Source: Terriglobia bacterium
Lineage (GTDB): Bacteria > Acidobacteriota > Terriglobia > Bryobacterales > UBA6623
Direction of reading: 5' to 3'
Assembly: GCA_009838515.1 (NCBI GenBank)
Contig: VXRL01000084.1
Location: 124,001 to 188,000, forward strand
Length of the DNA stretch: 64,000 bases
The position numbers were made by a program, and so were the translations under genes. Below are positions 52,819-62,239 of this stretch, one piece after another; position 1 is the stretch's first letter, and each line of letters starts with the position of its first letter. The notes beneath the pieces are model-generated. The model saw nothing but the letters and a program-made list of their open reading frames with translations, did not search any database and was not told the origin of the DNA.

Positions 52819-53948
52819 GCACCAACACCTTTCAACAGAGCACGGCGATGCTCCCATCAACCTACGAGCTTCCGTTACTGCCATTGCCGGACTCAATCGA
52901 GACCTCCGCAGTCCTTAGAGCGTCTGCTCGAGCCCATAGACATCTAGCTGAACTGAAGGGCCGAGCCGTCTCCGTTCCCAACCCAACGATACTGCTGGAC
53001 ACGCTGACACTCCAAGAAGCCCGCGCAAGCTGCGAGATCGAGAACATCGTCACTACCCAAGACTGGATGTACCGTGCCGACTTGTTCCCCGACTCGGCAC
53101 TCGATCCGGCAGCCAAAGAAGTCGCTCGATATCGAACCGCAGTCAAGCGAGGTTTCGATTGGCTTCGGTCGGAGAACAGCCGATTGACCAACGACCGATT
53201 GATTGAGCTCTACCAACTGGTGACGTCTCGCGCCGATGGCTTCCGCACCGAACCCGGGACGGTCATCGGGAACGCTTACACCGGCGAGATCGTTTACGTG
53301 CCACCGCAAGACCCAAACGAGGTCGCCGCAAGGATGACAGAACTGGAGCGATTCACTAACGACAACGAGCTGTCTTCGTTGGATCCGTTAGTCAAGATGG
53401 CCGTGATACACCATCAGTTCGAAAGCATCCACCCGTTCGAAGACGGAAACGGCAGGGTTGGGCGGATCGTCAATGTCTTGTACCTAGTGCGCAGCGGTCT
53501 GCTGGAATCTCCGATCCTATACCTGAGCGGATTCATCACGAGAAACAAAGCTGACTACTACCATGCCCTTCGGGAGGTTCGCGATGAGGGGGATTGGGAA
53601 GGTTGGCTGCTGTACATGTTGCATGCTGTCTCGGAGACAGCTCGCCGCACGCTAGTCATCGTGGAACGAATTCGCGAGTTCATGGCGGAATACAAGCATG
53701 CGATCCGCTCACAGTATCCGCGGATGTACTCCCACGAGCTGGTAAACAATATCTTCCGCAACCCCTATACCAAGATCGACTTGGTTCGGCGCGAAGTGGG
53801 GGTTTCCCGACCCACAGCCGCCCGCTACCTCGAAGTTCTGACCAAGGAGGGCTTCCTCAGCAAGAGATCTGCGGGCAGGGGGAACTACTACATCAATACT
53901 CGGTTGGTGGACCTCTTCTCCGAGGCGCACGGGAGCACCACCTGGTAA
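52809..53948 (+). CDS. Fic-family protein with an autoinhibitory motif and a C-terminal winged HTH
   Basis: A 379-residue AMP-transferase-type Fic protein. The catalytic loop is HPFEDGNGRVGR (His208 to Arg219). The inhibitory helix motif S/TxxxE(G/N) is seen at the N-terminus as SCEIEN (S74-E78-N79), placing it in class II, where Glu blocks ATP binding until released. The C-terminal 60 residues hold a winged HTH (DLVRREVGVSRPTAARYLEV), as in regulators that bind their own promoters. It is preceded by an operator array and seems solitary. Such proteins may act as toxins or as signalling enzymes. Confidence 0.93.
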   Translation: MATRTNTFQQSTAMLPSTYELPLLPLPDSIETSAVLRASARAHRHLAELKGRAVSVPNPTILLDTLTLQEARASCEIENIVTTQDWMYRADLFPDSALDPAAKEVARYRTAVKRGFDWLRSENSRLTNDRLIELYQLVTSRADGFRTEPGTVIGNAYTGEIVYVPPQDPNEVAARMTELERFTNDNELSSLDPLVKMAVIHHQFESIHPFEDGNGRVGRIVNVLYLVRSGLLESPILYLSGFITRNKADYYHALREVRDEGDWEGWLLYMLHAVSETARRTLVIVERIREFMAEYKHAIRSQYPRMYSHELVNNIFRNPYTKIDLVRREVGVSRPTAARYLEVLTKEGFLSKRSAGRGNYYINTRLVDLFSEAHGSTTW

Positions 53949-54140
53949 TAGTCGTAAGTCCAGGCATCGCAGAGCTGCTCTTGCTGCCCGCGTCAGCAGG
54001 GAACGGCGCAGGTCCCTGTTCGCGATCAACCAAACACCGTCCCTTGCTCCAAGACGCTCGGCCTAATCGGCACTCCCGCATTCGCTACGATTAGGGGTCA
54101 GGGCGTGCTTGAATTCCAGCCGCCTGTCGCGGATAGCTTG

Positions 54141-54854
54141 ATGAAAGCGGTAGTTCTCGCAGCGGGCCGGGGCACGCGCATGAAAGCCCTGACCGCCGAC
54201 TGCCCCAAGCCGATGCTGCCGCTAGCTGGCCGTCCCATGCTGGCCCATCAGCTGGACCGCTTCGCAGCTGCCGGCGTTGACGAAGCCTGTATCGTGATCG
54301 GCTACAAGGGCGAGATGATCCGCGAGTACTTCGCGGGCAACCCGCCCGCGGGCATCAAGCTGAGCTACGTCGTCCAGCACGAGCCGAACGGTACCGGAAG
54401 CGCAGCTCTTCTCGCCAAGGACTTCGTCGGCGACGGTCGATTCTTGCTCACGTTCGGAGACATCATCGTCGATTCGCAGGTCTACACCGAGCTGATCGAA
54501 CGCGGACCCGGCGCAGAGATGGTCTTGGCACTGACCTATGTTGACGACCCCTACCGGGGAGGGGCGGTATATGTGGATGCAGACCGCGTCGTGAAGATCG
54601 TGGAAAAGCCCCCGAAGGGCACATCGACGACCAATTTCTTGTGCGCCGGGGTCTACCTATTCCATGACCGCATCTTCGAGGCCTTGGCCGGGTTGAGCCT
54701 CTCGGCCCGGGGCGAATACGACCTCACAGATGCTATTTCCGAGACCGTGAACTCCGGGAAGATTGTGCGTTTCTTCGAAGTACCCGGCTTCTGGCGCGAC
54801 GTGGGCCGGCCCGAGGACCTCGAACCAGCTAGCCGCCACGTGAGTCAACCATGA
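54141..54854 (+). CDS. Sugar-phosphate nucleotidyltransferase
   Basis: A 237-residue NTP-transferase: MKAVVLAAGRGTRMKALTAD, CPKPMLPLAGRPMLAHQLDR, LLTFGDIIVD (metal Asp), VVKIVEKPPK and FYLF-like GVYLFHDRIF. The family makes NDP-sugars (mannose-1-P guanylyltransferase or glucose-1-P thymidylyltransferase); specificity cannot be told. The frame opens at 54105, but homology starts at ATG 54141. Its TGA overlaps the next gene's ATG (ATGA). Confidence 0.9.
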   Translation: MKAVVLAAGRGTRMKALTADCPKPMLPLAGRPMLAHQLDRFAAAGVDEACIVIGYKGEMIREYFAGNPPAGIKLSYVVQHEPNGTGSAALLAKDFVGDGRFLLTFGDIIVDSQVYTELIERGPGAEMVLALTYVDDPYRGGAVYVDADRVVKIVEKPPKGTSTTNFLCAGVYLFHDRIFEALAGLSLSARGEYDLTDAISETVNSGKIVRFFEVPGFWRDVGRPEDLEPASRHVSQP

Positions 54855-57082
54855 GGGCAGCCGCTCACAGGCTACTTGCCCGAGCGAGGCAGGGCGTCGA
54901 GCCAATCGACCTGCCCGAGGAGATAAAGTGCTCGGCGCTGGCAAATTTCGAGGACTGGCTCGGAACGGACAAGCTCGCTGGGCTGGTTCCGCGCAGTGAC
55001 TACAGCGCGATCCTGCGCTGGATGGTCGAAGCGGAGAAGTTCGACTTCTTGATCGACAGCTTCTACCAGATGATCCCCTTCGGAACTGGTGGCCGGCGTG
55101 GTCCCGTCGGAGTGGGACCGAACCGCATCAATCCCTACACGATCGCCTCCTCGGTGCAAGGTCACGTCGAATACCTCCGCCAGCGCTTCGGGGAGGCGGA
55201 GAGGCTGAAGGTCGTCATCGCGAACGACGTGAGGGCGTTCCACGACATCCGCGGGACTTACCCCGACGACTTGGAGAACCCATTGCTGGGGTTGAGTTCG
55301 AGGGACTTCGCACGCATCGCAGCTACGGTGTACTCCTCGGCCGGGGTCGAGGTCTATGCCCTGCCCTCGAGTGACGGGGGTTACATCTCTACACCAGAGC
55401 TGTCCTTCCTGATCCGCTGGGTCGGGGCCCAAGGTGGGATCAACGTCAGCGCGTCGCATAACCATCCCGACGACAACGGCAGCAAGTTCTACAACGCCGA
55501 AGGAGGGCAGGAGATCCCGCCTGACGATGAAAGACTGGCCGCCATCGTCGAGCGTGTCAAGGAGATCAACATCCCCGAGGAGGCTGCAGCCCGCAATTCC
55601 CACTTGATTCATGCAATTCCGCCAGAAGCGCGGCAGGCATTCATTGACATGAACCTTGCGTTGCGCCTGCGGAAGCCTAGGGGTGCGGGGAAGTTTGTCT
55701 TTACTAGCCTGCACGGCACAGGCGTCGACACGGTTGGGCGCTGCTTAGAGGAGATGGGCTACGCCAAGGGGCGTCAACTCTTCTACGTCGATCAACAATG
55801 CGAGATCCGGAGCGACTTCAGGCACGTCACGTTTCGCAGTCCGAACCCGGAAGTGCCCGAGTCCCTGCAGATGGGTATCGAGTTGGCCGGCAAAGTCGGC
55901 GGCGACTTGCTGTTGGCAACCGATCCCGACGCAGATCGCTTGGGCGGAGCGACCCGAAACGGAGATGGTTATGCCTTTATCACCGGCAACGAGTTCGCAG
56001 CGATCCTAGCCAGGTACAGGCTGGACGCGCTCGAGGCTGCAGGACGTCTTCCTGAACGGCCCTTGGGCATCAAGACCGAGGTCACCACCGACCTGATACG
56101 GCGGCTCATCGAATCGCGAAACGGCGTGGTGGTTGGCGATCTGCTGGTCGGGTTCAAGTACGTTGCCGCGGTGTTGGGATCGCTTGAACGTACTGGGCAG
56201 TACCGGGACATTCGGGCATCGCTGGACGACTTCGTGCTCGCCGCCGAAGAGAGCCACGGTTTCATGCTCACACCCGAAGTCCGCGACAAGGACGCCGCGG
56301 GTGCGGCGGTAGTGCTCGCGGAGCTGACGTCGGAATTGGCAGAGGGGGGGGAGACGGTGTACGACTACTTGGTCGACACCTACAAGCGCTATGGCTACCA
56401 CGCCAACACCGTACGGTCGACGGTGATGCAGGGCGCTAGCGGCTCGGCCAACATCCGCAAGATCCAGCAGCTGCTGCGCAGCGATCCGCCCAAGGTGATC
56501 GGCGGGCGCGGAGTCTTGGGCATTAACGACTACTGGGACGAGGGCAACCATGGACCGTTCCTATCGCAGACCGACCGGAGTTCGCGCAACTTGATCAGCT
56601 ACACAGTGGAGGGAGGGATCAAGGCAACGATCCGTCCGTCGGGCACGGAGCCGAAGAACAAGCTTTATCTCGAGCTGGCGGCCGCTCCGCTAGGACCAGA
56701 CGCCTCACTCGCGGAGTTCAATGCACACCGCCAGGCGGTGGACCGAGAGGTCAAGGAGTTTTCGAACAAGTTCCTTGCCCAGATGCTCGCGCTGATTGGC
56801 GTGTCTGTGCCCGAGTACGCGTTTGAGATTTCTGATCTCGTCCCCCTGCAATACAAGGTGGACTTCTGCGACCGGTTCTTGCCGGAGTTTCGGAAGCGCG
56901 CCGAGGCGGTCGCGGAGAATTCCACTTCGGAGGGGGATCTCGGCATGTGGGTCGACGAAACCTTGCAGCCGTACGGACCAGATGCCCGCATCTTGGTGCG
57001 GCGAGCCTTTCAAGCGTATGCAGAGACGGGTGCCGCGTCCGATGTACTCGCGGTGCAACGACGGGTGTTCGCGGACTCGTAG
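54851..57082 (+). CDS. Phosphohexomutase (phosphoglucomutase/phosphomannomutase family)
   Basis: A 743-residue alpha-D-phosphohexomutase with all four active-site loops: the phosphoserine loop NVSASHNHPDDNGSKFYN, the metal loop LLATDPDADRLGG, the sugar loop AAEESHGFML and the phosphate loop IRPSGTEPKNKLYLE. It is longer than bacterial PGM/PMM (about 450-600), with an N-terminal helical part and a C-terminal extension. Together with the coupled nucleotidyltransferase it should make an NDP-sugar for surface polysaccharides, possibly serving the glycosyltransferase operon at 18-21 kb. Confidence 0.9.
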   Translation: MRAAAHRLLARARQGVEPIDLPEEIKCSALANFEDWLGTDKLAGLVPRSDYSAILRWMVEAEKFDFLIDSFYQMIPFGTGGRRGPVGVGPNRINPYTIASSVQGHVEYLRQRFGEAERLKVVIANDVRAFHDIRGTYPDDLENPLLGLSSRDFARIAATVYSSAGVEVYALPSSDGGYISTPELSFLIRWVGAQGGINVSASHNHPDDNGSKFYNAEGGQEIPPDDERLAAIVERVKEINIPEEAAARNSHLIHAIPPEARQAFIDMNLALRLRKPRGAGKFVFTSLHGTGVDTVGRCLEEMGYAKGRQLFYVDQQCEIRSDFRHVTFRSPNPEVPESLQMGIELAGKVGGDLLLATDPDADRLGGATRNGDGYAFITGNEFAAILARYRLDALEAAGRLPERPLGIKTEVTTDLIRRLIESRNGVVVGDLLVGFKYVAAVLGSLERTGQYRDIRASLDDFVLAAEESHGFMLTPEVRDKDAAGAAVVLAELTSELAEGGETVYDYLVDTYKRYGYHANTVRSTVMQGASGSANIRKIQQLLRSDPPKVIGGRGVLGINDYWDEGNHGPFLSQTDRSSRNLISYTVEGGIKATIRPSGTEPKNKLYLELAAAPLGPDASLAEFNAHRQAVDREVKEFSNKFLAQMLALIGVSVPEYAFEISDLVPLQYKVDFCDRFLPEFRKRAEAVAENSTSEGDLGMWVDETLQPYGPDARILVRRAFQAYAETGAASDVLAVQRRVFADS

Positions 57083-57178
57083 CGGGTCGCGACCTCACGA
57101 AGGTCGTGCACCGCAGAAGCACGAGAGAGATGACTACAATGAGGGAGCGGGCGAGAGGTTTCGCCCGGCCCTCGTTGC

Positions 57179-57268
57179 GGAGAGGTGGCCGAGTGGCTTA
57201 AGGCGCACGCTTGGAAAGCGTGTTTAGGGGTAACTCTAACGAGGGTTCGAATCCCTCCCTCTCCGCCA
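57179..57268 (+). tRNA. tRNA-Ser (anticodon GGA)
   Basis: A 90-base class II tRNA: acceptor GGAGAGG/CCTCTCC, anticodon stem CACGC/GCGTG with loop TTGGAAA (anticodon GGA), long variable arm, T arm GAGGG-TTCGAAT-CCCTC, G discriminator and encoded CCA. It marks the left edge of the accessory segment running to 64 kb. Confidence 0.97.
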
Positions 57269-57874
57269 CGATATCTTTCTAACTAACTGAAAATAGGATA
57301 TTTATGCGAAATTTGAACTGCAATGTTCCACTGAATGTCCCACGATTGAAAAACGGTAGGGGAGCCGCGATGTCCCGTTGCGGGCTATCGGCGCGGCCTC
57401 GCAGGGAAGCTCCTGAACGCCCGGGCGGATTCGCTCGCAAAGGACAACCTTCGAGGTAAACCGAGACGTGATCGCGGATTGGTTCGGCGTGTGGAGAGGT
57501 CGTCACCCTTACCGCCGACTATACTTATCCCGAAGCGGAAGATTTCGTCACTGGTAGAAATATCCCTTCGAGAATTGAGAGCATGCCGACCGTCGCAAGT
57601 TGGCCACACTGGAGTTCTTGACACCTTTATGCAGGTGGTAGGCTCGGATGGAGCCTGGTTGACAATAGACCGTCCGGCATTCTGGCATTCGGGCAGTTCG
57701 GAAATGACGACAGGCACGATCCAAACTCGGGTTTGACTTGGGAACGCATATGATGCGCCGATGCCCCATCCCCTCCAGTTCCTGTATTCAGCCGGCGCGC
57801 CATCCAGACTCTCTTCGGGCATTCCACCCTGACAGGAACCGGCTGAATCGAAATCCCGGAGACAACACTAACTG
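57269..57874. other. tRNA-proximal stretch without a recognised gene
   Basis: 606 bases, starting AT-rich (ATATCTTTCTAACTAACTG). Several short frames occur, including one of about 145 codons on minus (57385-57822), but none has recognisable motifs. Integrated elements commonly begin at a tRNA 3' end; no integrase gene or clear att repeat was seen. Confidence 0.4.
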
Positions 57875-58432
57875 ATGCCACGCTACAAGGAACGTCGATT
57901 GCAATTGGAGGACTTGGTGCCCTCCTTCGAAAAGGAGCCCACTGGAACGCATCTGCGGAACGCCCGTGGAGCCATCGAACGCCTCAGAGAGGACGGTCGC
58001 GCCTTTTGGCCGAAAGGCTCATCTGAACTTGATCGTTGGGAACGAGGCTGCAATGAGTTGTGGCAGTTTCTCAATCGATTGGGGGAGCGCCGACACGTCA
58101 AGAGGCAAGAACTGCATACGGCATTCAGAGAGTTCATCCAGGAATTCGAGCACTCAACTGGGCGCATGTTCCAAATGCTTTTTTCCAGGCCGGGTGCTTT
58201 CGAGAACGACCCCGATGTCGAGCAGATCGTCCGCTGGCGGGATTTGGTCTACAGACTATCTACCTACGCCATAGTTTCCTTTTGGACCGACGACAAGACC
58301 GAGGAGAGCATCACGGACATCAAACTTACGCTGAATCCGAATACAGGCGCAATGACAGTGGAGGAAAAGCACAGGAAGACAAAGACGATGCAAGTACCAA
58401 GAGCTTATCGTCGCTCAACCAAGAAGATTTGA
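57875..58432 (+). CDS. Unknown protein
   Basis: A 185-residue protein starting MPRYKERRLQLEDLVPSFEK, with charged helical segments (GTHLRNARGAIERLREDGRA, ELHTAFREFIQEFEHSTGRM), a central VRWRDLVYRLSTYAIVSFW and a basic end VPRAYRRSTKKI. No family recognised. It sits alone 606 bases after tRNA-Ser in an accessory segment, which suggests a mobile or defence-associated role. Confidence 0.55.
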   Translation: MPRYKERRLQLEDLVPSFEKEPTGTHLRNARGAIERLREDGRAFWPKGSSELDRWERGCNELWQFLNRLGERRHVKRQELHTAFREFIQEFEHSTGRMFQMLFSRPGAFENDPDVEQIVRWRDLVYRLSTYAIVSFWTDDKTEESITDIKLTLNPNTGAMTVEEKHRKTKTMQVPRAYRRSTKKI

Positions 58433-58802
58433 TTCGTTTCAATGCTGAATGGCCCACAAGCATCAACCGCTGCCGTGATCGTACGCTTGACCAGAACCTC
58501 TCGGCGTCTATCGCCCCGACAAGGCAACGCGTCCAAGCCGGGAGGCCTAAACTGTTCCCATGCGATCGGAAGCGCAAAGACGGAGGCGCACATCCGGCGG
58601 AAACCGTACTCCAAGATGTTGGGGTGCGGCTCGCTCAGTTCGTTTGACGCCTTAAATGCTAAGGGATGTTCTCGACTCGATTCGGTGATAATTGGGACTA
58701 GCTATTCGTCCGGCCTCTTACTTGCAGTTCACGGCGATCGAATCCGCTGGACGAATCTCCGCCCTCATTTCCGTGGACAATCTTGCTCGTTGGCAGAGGG
58801 GA
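58433..58802. other. Gap with no recognised gene
   Basis: 370 bases between the unknown gene and the convergent fic gene. Overlapping frames exist but none looks real. Confidence 0.4.
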
Positions 58803-60290
58803 TTACAGCCGTTCTCCCCATTTGCTCAGACCGGTTTCAATGTTCGTTTCGAACCAGGTGCGAAAACGCTTCTCGATCTCATTGGGGTTGCTCGTTTCCG
58901 CAGTGAACCGGAATGGATGCTCGGCCACGACCTCGCTTTGCCAGCGACGGGATTCTGAGCCGGCACCAAACTCGAGCGGACCGGTCAGGAATGTCGTTCC
59001 CGCGTGAAGGTCGGCTGCTCGGCCGACAGCGTGGAGAGACAGAACGAATCGGGCTTCTACCTTCTCAATCTCAGGGAGGCGCAGGCGGAGCGACACCCAT
59101 CGGCGTGGACGGGAAAGGTCCGCGTAGTATCCATGCTTGCGCGCCGCTTCGACGATCTGCCAAGACCACCAGTCACGCTTTTCCTCCTCATCATCACCGA
59201 GGACCTGAATCGAGACAGCGACACCCTGCCTGTTGAATGCGCGCTCGAGTTCGGCCTTAGCGTCACTCAATCGAATCCGCGCAACTTCGATCAATCTGTC
59301 CATGGCCCCGACAGCTTGTTCCTGGGAGGCCTCCCTGCGGCGCTTTGCGCGCTCTGCGAGAGATTTTGCGGCCCTAATTACCGTCTCTCCCCGAAGTTCA
59401 CGGAACGACTCGATGGCGCTGCGGAGGTCAGCAATCTGGATATCAGCGAAGAGATCGACGAGGGGCTTGAGATCGCCACAATCAGCAGTTGCCAAGGCAT
59501 CGAGATACCGCTCACGGTGCTCCAAATCGCGAATGACGAGAACGAGGTAACTCGCCTTTAGAAACACAGCACCCGTAAGGGCACGGGCGACTCGGCCGTT
59601 ACCATCCTGAAAGGGGTGAATCTGGGCAAAGCGGTGGTGCAGCCATGCCGCCTCGACCTCTGCTGGGGTATCCCGATGGGCTTGATGCCAAGTCAGCAAT
59701 TGATCGATCTGGTCCTGAACTCGCTCGGGAGGGCAATACTCGTGTATCGATCCGTCGGGTCGTCTAGGGTTGTTCACTTGCCTCTTCCATTCGCCCTTCA
59801 ACAAGGGAGTTTGGAAAAGCCTGCCAGACGGGTCCTCCGCTTCACATGTTTCTTGGCTGAGTGTAAGGCGATGGTGGAGCTCCTTGACATAGGACGAGCT
59901 GAGATCGCGAGCGCCTCCAACAATGTCCATCACCATTTCGAGCGCCTCTCGCTGATCGGTGATCAACGCTCGGGCGTCGCTGCTTATCTTGCCCCGAGCG
60001 TGGAACTGGCCGAGCGCCTCCATCCCGGCTCCAGCAATCTGAACCGTTACGCCGCGTTCGACCTTGTACAGGCGTTCGATTATCCCTGTCTCAATCGCCC
60101 ATCGCATGGCGAGTTCCTCTTGGAACCGCTTGACCTTTGTCTGGTCCTTGACGAGGCCTCGGTCCTCAATCCATTGCCGGTGAACGGCGCGCAGGTCGTC
60201 GCGGCAAAGATCGTGCCAGTCTTCCGGCAGGTCTTCGATCTCGCGCCATCTATGACCGACGAGTACCGTTTCTTCGATATCGCTCTTCAT
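58803..60290 (-). CDS. Large Fic-family protein
   Basis: A 495-residue Fic protein. The catalytic loop is HPFQDGNGRVAR (His about 225), after a region VNNPRRPDGSIHEYCPPERV that resembles the flap preceding the Fic core. An N-terminal inhibitory motif is not clear (TGIIER differs from S/TxxxE(G/N)), so regulation may differ from the first Fic. The C-terminal 200 residues are helical with no domain I recognise. ATG 60290 is chosen because GGGGAG lies about 11 bases upstream; a TTG 9 bases earlier has no site. Confidence 0.88.
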   Translation of the reverse strand: MKSDIEETVLVGHRWREIEDLPEDWHDLCRDDLRAVHRQWIEDRGLVKDQTKVKRFQEELAMRWAIETGIIERLYKVERGVTVQIAGAGMEALGQFHARGKISSDARALITDQREALEMVMDIVGGARDLSSSYVKELHHRLTLSQETCEAEDPSGRLFQTPLLKGEWKRQVNNPRRPDGSIHEYCPPERVQDQIDQLLTWHQAHRDTPAEVEAAWLHHRFAQIHPFQDGNGRVARALTGAVFLKASYLVLVIRDLEHRERYLDALATADCGDLKPLVDLFADIQIADLRSAIESFRELRGETVIRAAKSLAERAKRRREASQEQAVGAMDRLIEVARIRLSDAKAELERAFNRQGVAVSIQVLGDDEEEKRDWWSWQIVEAARKHGYYADLSRPRRWVSLRLRLPEIEKVEARFVLSLHAVGRAADLHAGTTFLTGPLEFGAGSESRRWQSEVVAEHPFRFTAETSNPNEIEKRFRTWFETNIETGLSKWGERL

Positions 60291-60482
60291 CGTTGTCAAT
60301 CTCCCCTATGTTGGTTCCATGAATGAATGGTTCCCTAGCGTGAACAATACTGAATCGAACTCACAGCGCTACGAATCCTCGCGTGCTCCAGAGTGGAAGC
60401 TTCAACCTCTTACAGGATACCCAGCCAACGCGTGGCCTAGCCTTCGGGCCTCGCGAGCCTATCGATGATTCAACGATCATGA

Positions 60483-61191
60483 TCAGTCACCTCCCGCAGC
60501 ACACTTCTCGATCCTCTTCTTGGGATGCGACAGGGCTGCGATGACGCCGCTCAACTGCCCGCTGCTCGCTGTTCGCCCACTGGAGAGGGACGCGATGAGG
60601 GTCAGGGTAAATCCTCTGCAGGATCGCCTCCGCGAGGCGTCGGGCAGGCTGTCCTCGGCCAGCATGGCCCGGATCTTGCGGACCTGCCGCTCCGTCTCGG
60701 GAGGCGGCGCGCGGCTTTCTCTTGAGACCGGACTTCGTTGCCGGGCGGAACTCTGCCTCGAAGGCCTTCAGGTGCACGATCACAGTCCGCCGGCGTGCCT
60801 CGTCCAGGTCGGCTACGGAGCGAAAGCCCGCGACAGCGTGGAGGATGTCGCTGTGGTCGCCGTCATCGTCAGACAGCTGCTTTTTGCCAGGGTGGATCTT
60901 GCCAGTTCGGAACGCCGCCGCTTCGCAGCCCTTTCGGTCACTCGGCGCCGTCTTCAGACGATGGGAGGACTCAGGACGAGGAATGCCATGAGGCCACTCG
61001 ATGCCTTCCGGCCAGTGGTCGGAGAGCCACTTGACTACTCGACGGTATGTCCGCAGCGTACAGATGGCACCCTCTTCGATTCGACTGATGAACTTGCCGT
61101 CGTTGACGCAAAGAAACACAATCCCTGAAGGGCTCAGGTCCTTATGGCCAGCATAGGCGTTAGCGAGTTGTGCATGGGAATTTTCCCGCAT
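60483..61191 (-). pseudogene. Decayed HTH protein plus GemA-like (Mu gp16) gene with frameshifts
   Basis: The frame 61191-60487 starts with a small HTH-like domain (VNDGKFISRIEEGAICTLRT, then SDHWPEGIEWPHGIPRPE) and continues into GemA/DUF1018-like sequence (GKIHPGKKQLSDDDGDHSD, FRSVADLDEARRRTVIVHLK). After about residue 170 homology switches: QVRKIRAMLAEDSLP is in a second frame, LAEAILQRIYP in the first, and SGVIAALSHPKKRIEK back in the second. Two or three frameshifts destroyed it. Mu-like phages carry this gene in the early region. Confidence 0.65.
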
Positions 61192-61206
61192 GGATTACAA
61201 TATAGA

Positions 61207-61279
61207 GGGTGATATCCCCTATTTCAAGGGGTTTAACCCGCAATCCTTGATTTTTCTCTTTCATCGTGGGATAAATCCC
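61207..61279. promoter_or_regulatory. Phage-like operator set between divergent genes
   Basis: Three palindromes share a GGG..CCC frame: GGGTGATATCCC at 61207-61218, GGGTTTAACCC at 61229-61239 and GGGATAAATCCC at 61268-61279. The last ends 5 bases before the repressor start. This is the expected immunity-region layout between a repressor and divergent early genes. Confidence 0.6.
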
Positions 61280-61284
61280 TTACA

Positions 61285-62040
61285 GTGCAGGCTCTGCTTG
61301 AAATCGTCGAGAAGGCTCTTCGGGAACAAGGCATCTCGGCGCGTAGAGCCTCGATTGAGGCAGTAGGCGCGCCAGACTTGATTCGCGAGATGCGTCGAGG
61401 GAGGACCCCCTCGGTTGAGAGAATGCAAGCACTGTGTCGGGTTCTCGATTTGGAGTTCTACATTGGCCCACGGCGCCCGGCCGGAGAGAATCTCAGCGAT
61501 GAGCCGCATTGGGCGGTTGAATTGCGGAACGACCTAATCAAGTCACAGCAAGAGATCCCGCTTCGCGTTAGGGAAGCACTGGCGACCAGACAGGAATCTA
61601 CGAGGCACCAGTCCCCCATCGTCGAATTCCATAGCGGGAAGGGGCGAGCAGTCGGGATCCGGGAACTCGAAGCCGCCGCAGGCAGTGGAGCGCTCGCCTT
61701 GGACGACACCGTGAAGGGCTATGTCTACTTCTGCATCGAGTGGATACGGAAGCACGGGATCAATCCCGAGAGATGCAGCGTCATCGGAGTTACCGGGGAA
61801 TCCATGGAGCCGACGCTTCCAAACGGCTGCTCGATCTTGCTGGACCACGGAAGGACGAGGCTCCGCGACGGAGCTATATTTGTCGTTCGGACGGGAGATG
61901 GAGTCATGGTAAGGCGAGCCAAAAAGACCGATGGCGGAATGTGGATGCTGGACAGTGATCACGAAGCGTGGGAGCCCATAACTCTCGCAGCCGACGCTGT
62001 GGTGATTGGAGAGGTCAAATGGATGGGGAGGGATCTATAG
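61285..62040 (+). CDS. Phage-type S24/LexA-fold repressor
   Basis: A 251-residue repressor: N-terminal HTH-like part (ALREQGISARRASIEAVGAP, SVERMQALCRVLDL), then the S24 peptidase domain with the catalytic Ser in TGESMEPTLPNGCSILLD (S173). The Lys of the catalytic dyad, normally in a VK dipeptide, appears as Arg here (DGVMVRRAKK, R210), so self-cleavage may be lost. Start GTG 61285 is 5 bases from an operator palindrome, suggesting autoregulation. It resembles C-type repressors of Mu-like or transposable phages. Confidence 0.82.
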   Translation: MQALLEIVEKALREQGISARRASIEAVGAPDLIREMRRGRTPSVERMQALCRVLDLEFYIGPRRPAGENLSDEPHWAVELRNDLIKSQQEIPLRVREALATRQESTRHQSPIVEFHSGKGRAVGIRELEAAAGSGALALDDTVKGYVYFCIEWIRKHGINPERCSVIGVTGESMEPTLPNGCSILLDHGRTRLRDGAIFVVRTGDGVMVRRAKKTDGGMWMLDSDHEAWEPITLAADAVVIGEVKWMGRDL

Positions 62041-62239
62041 CTATGGTTGGTACTGAATTCTGAGCTGTCGTCGCCCGCCCGTGCTTGGAATTCTTCCATC
62101 TCGCTGGGGCGCGGTGAAACGGCGGGAACAGGGCCATCTACGGCGGAATGGAATTGCACGAGTATTGATCACGCCACGTTGCTAACGGTCGTCGACTGTC
62201 TATTGAGGCCGAAAGCTCTGGCGAAGGGGGGTGCCAGTC

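Noticed and set aside
57385..57822. Minus-strand frame of 145 codons after tRNA-Ser
   Set aside because: No recognisable motifs, weak start, and composition not like nearby genes.
58442..58906. 154-codon plus frame overlapping the second fic gene
   Set aside because: It overlaps the well-supported minus-strand fic end and has no homology.
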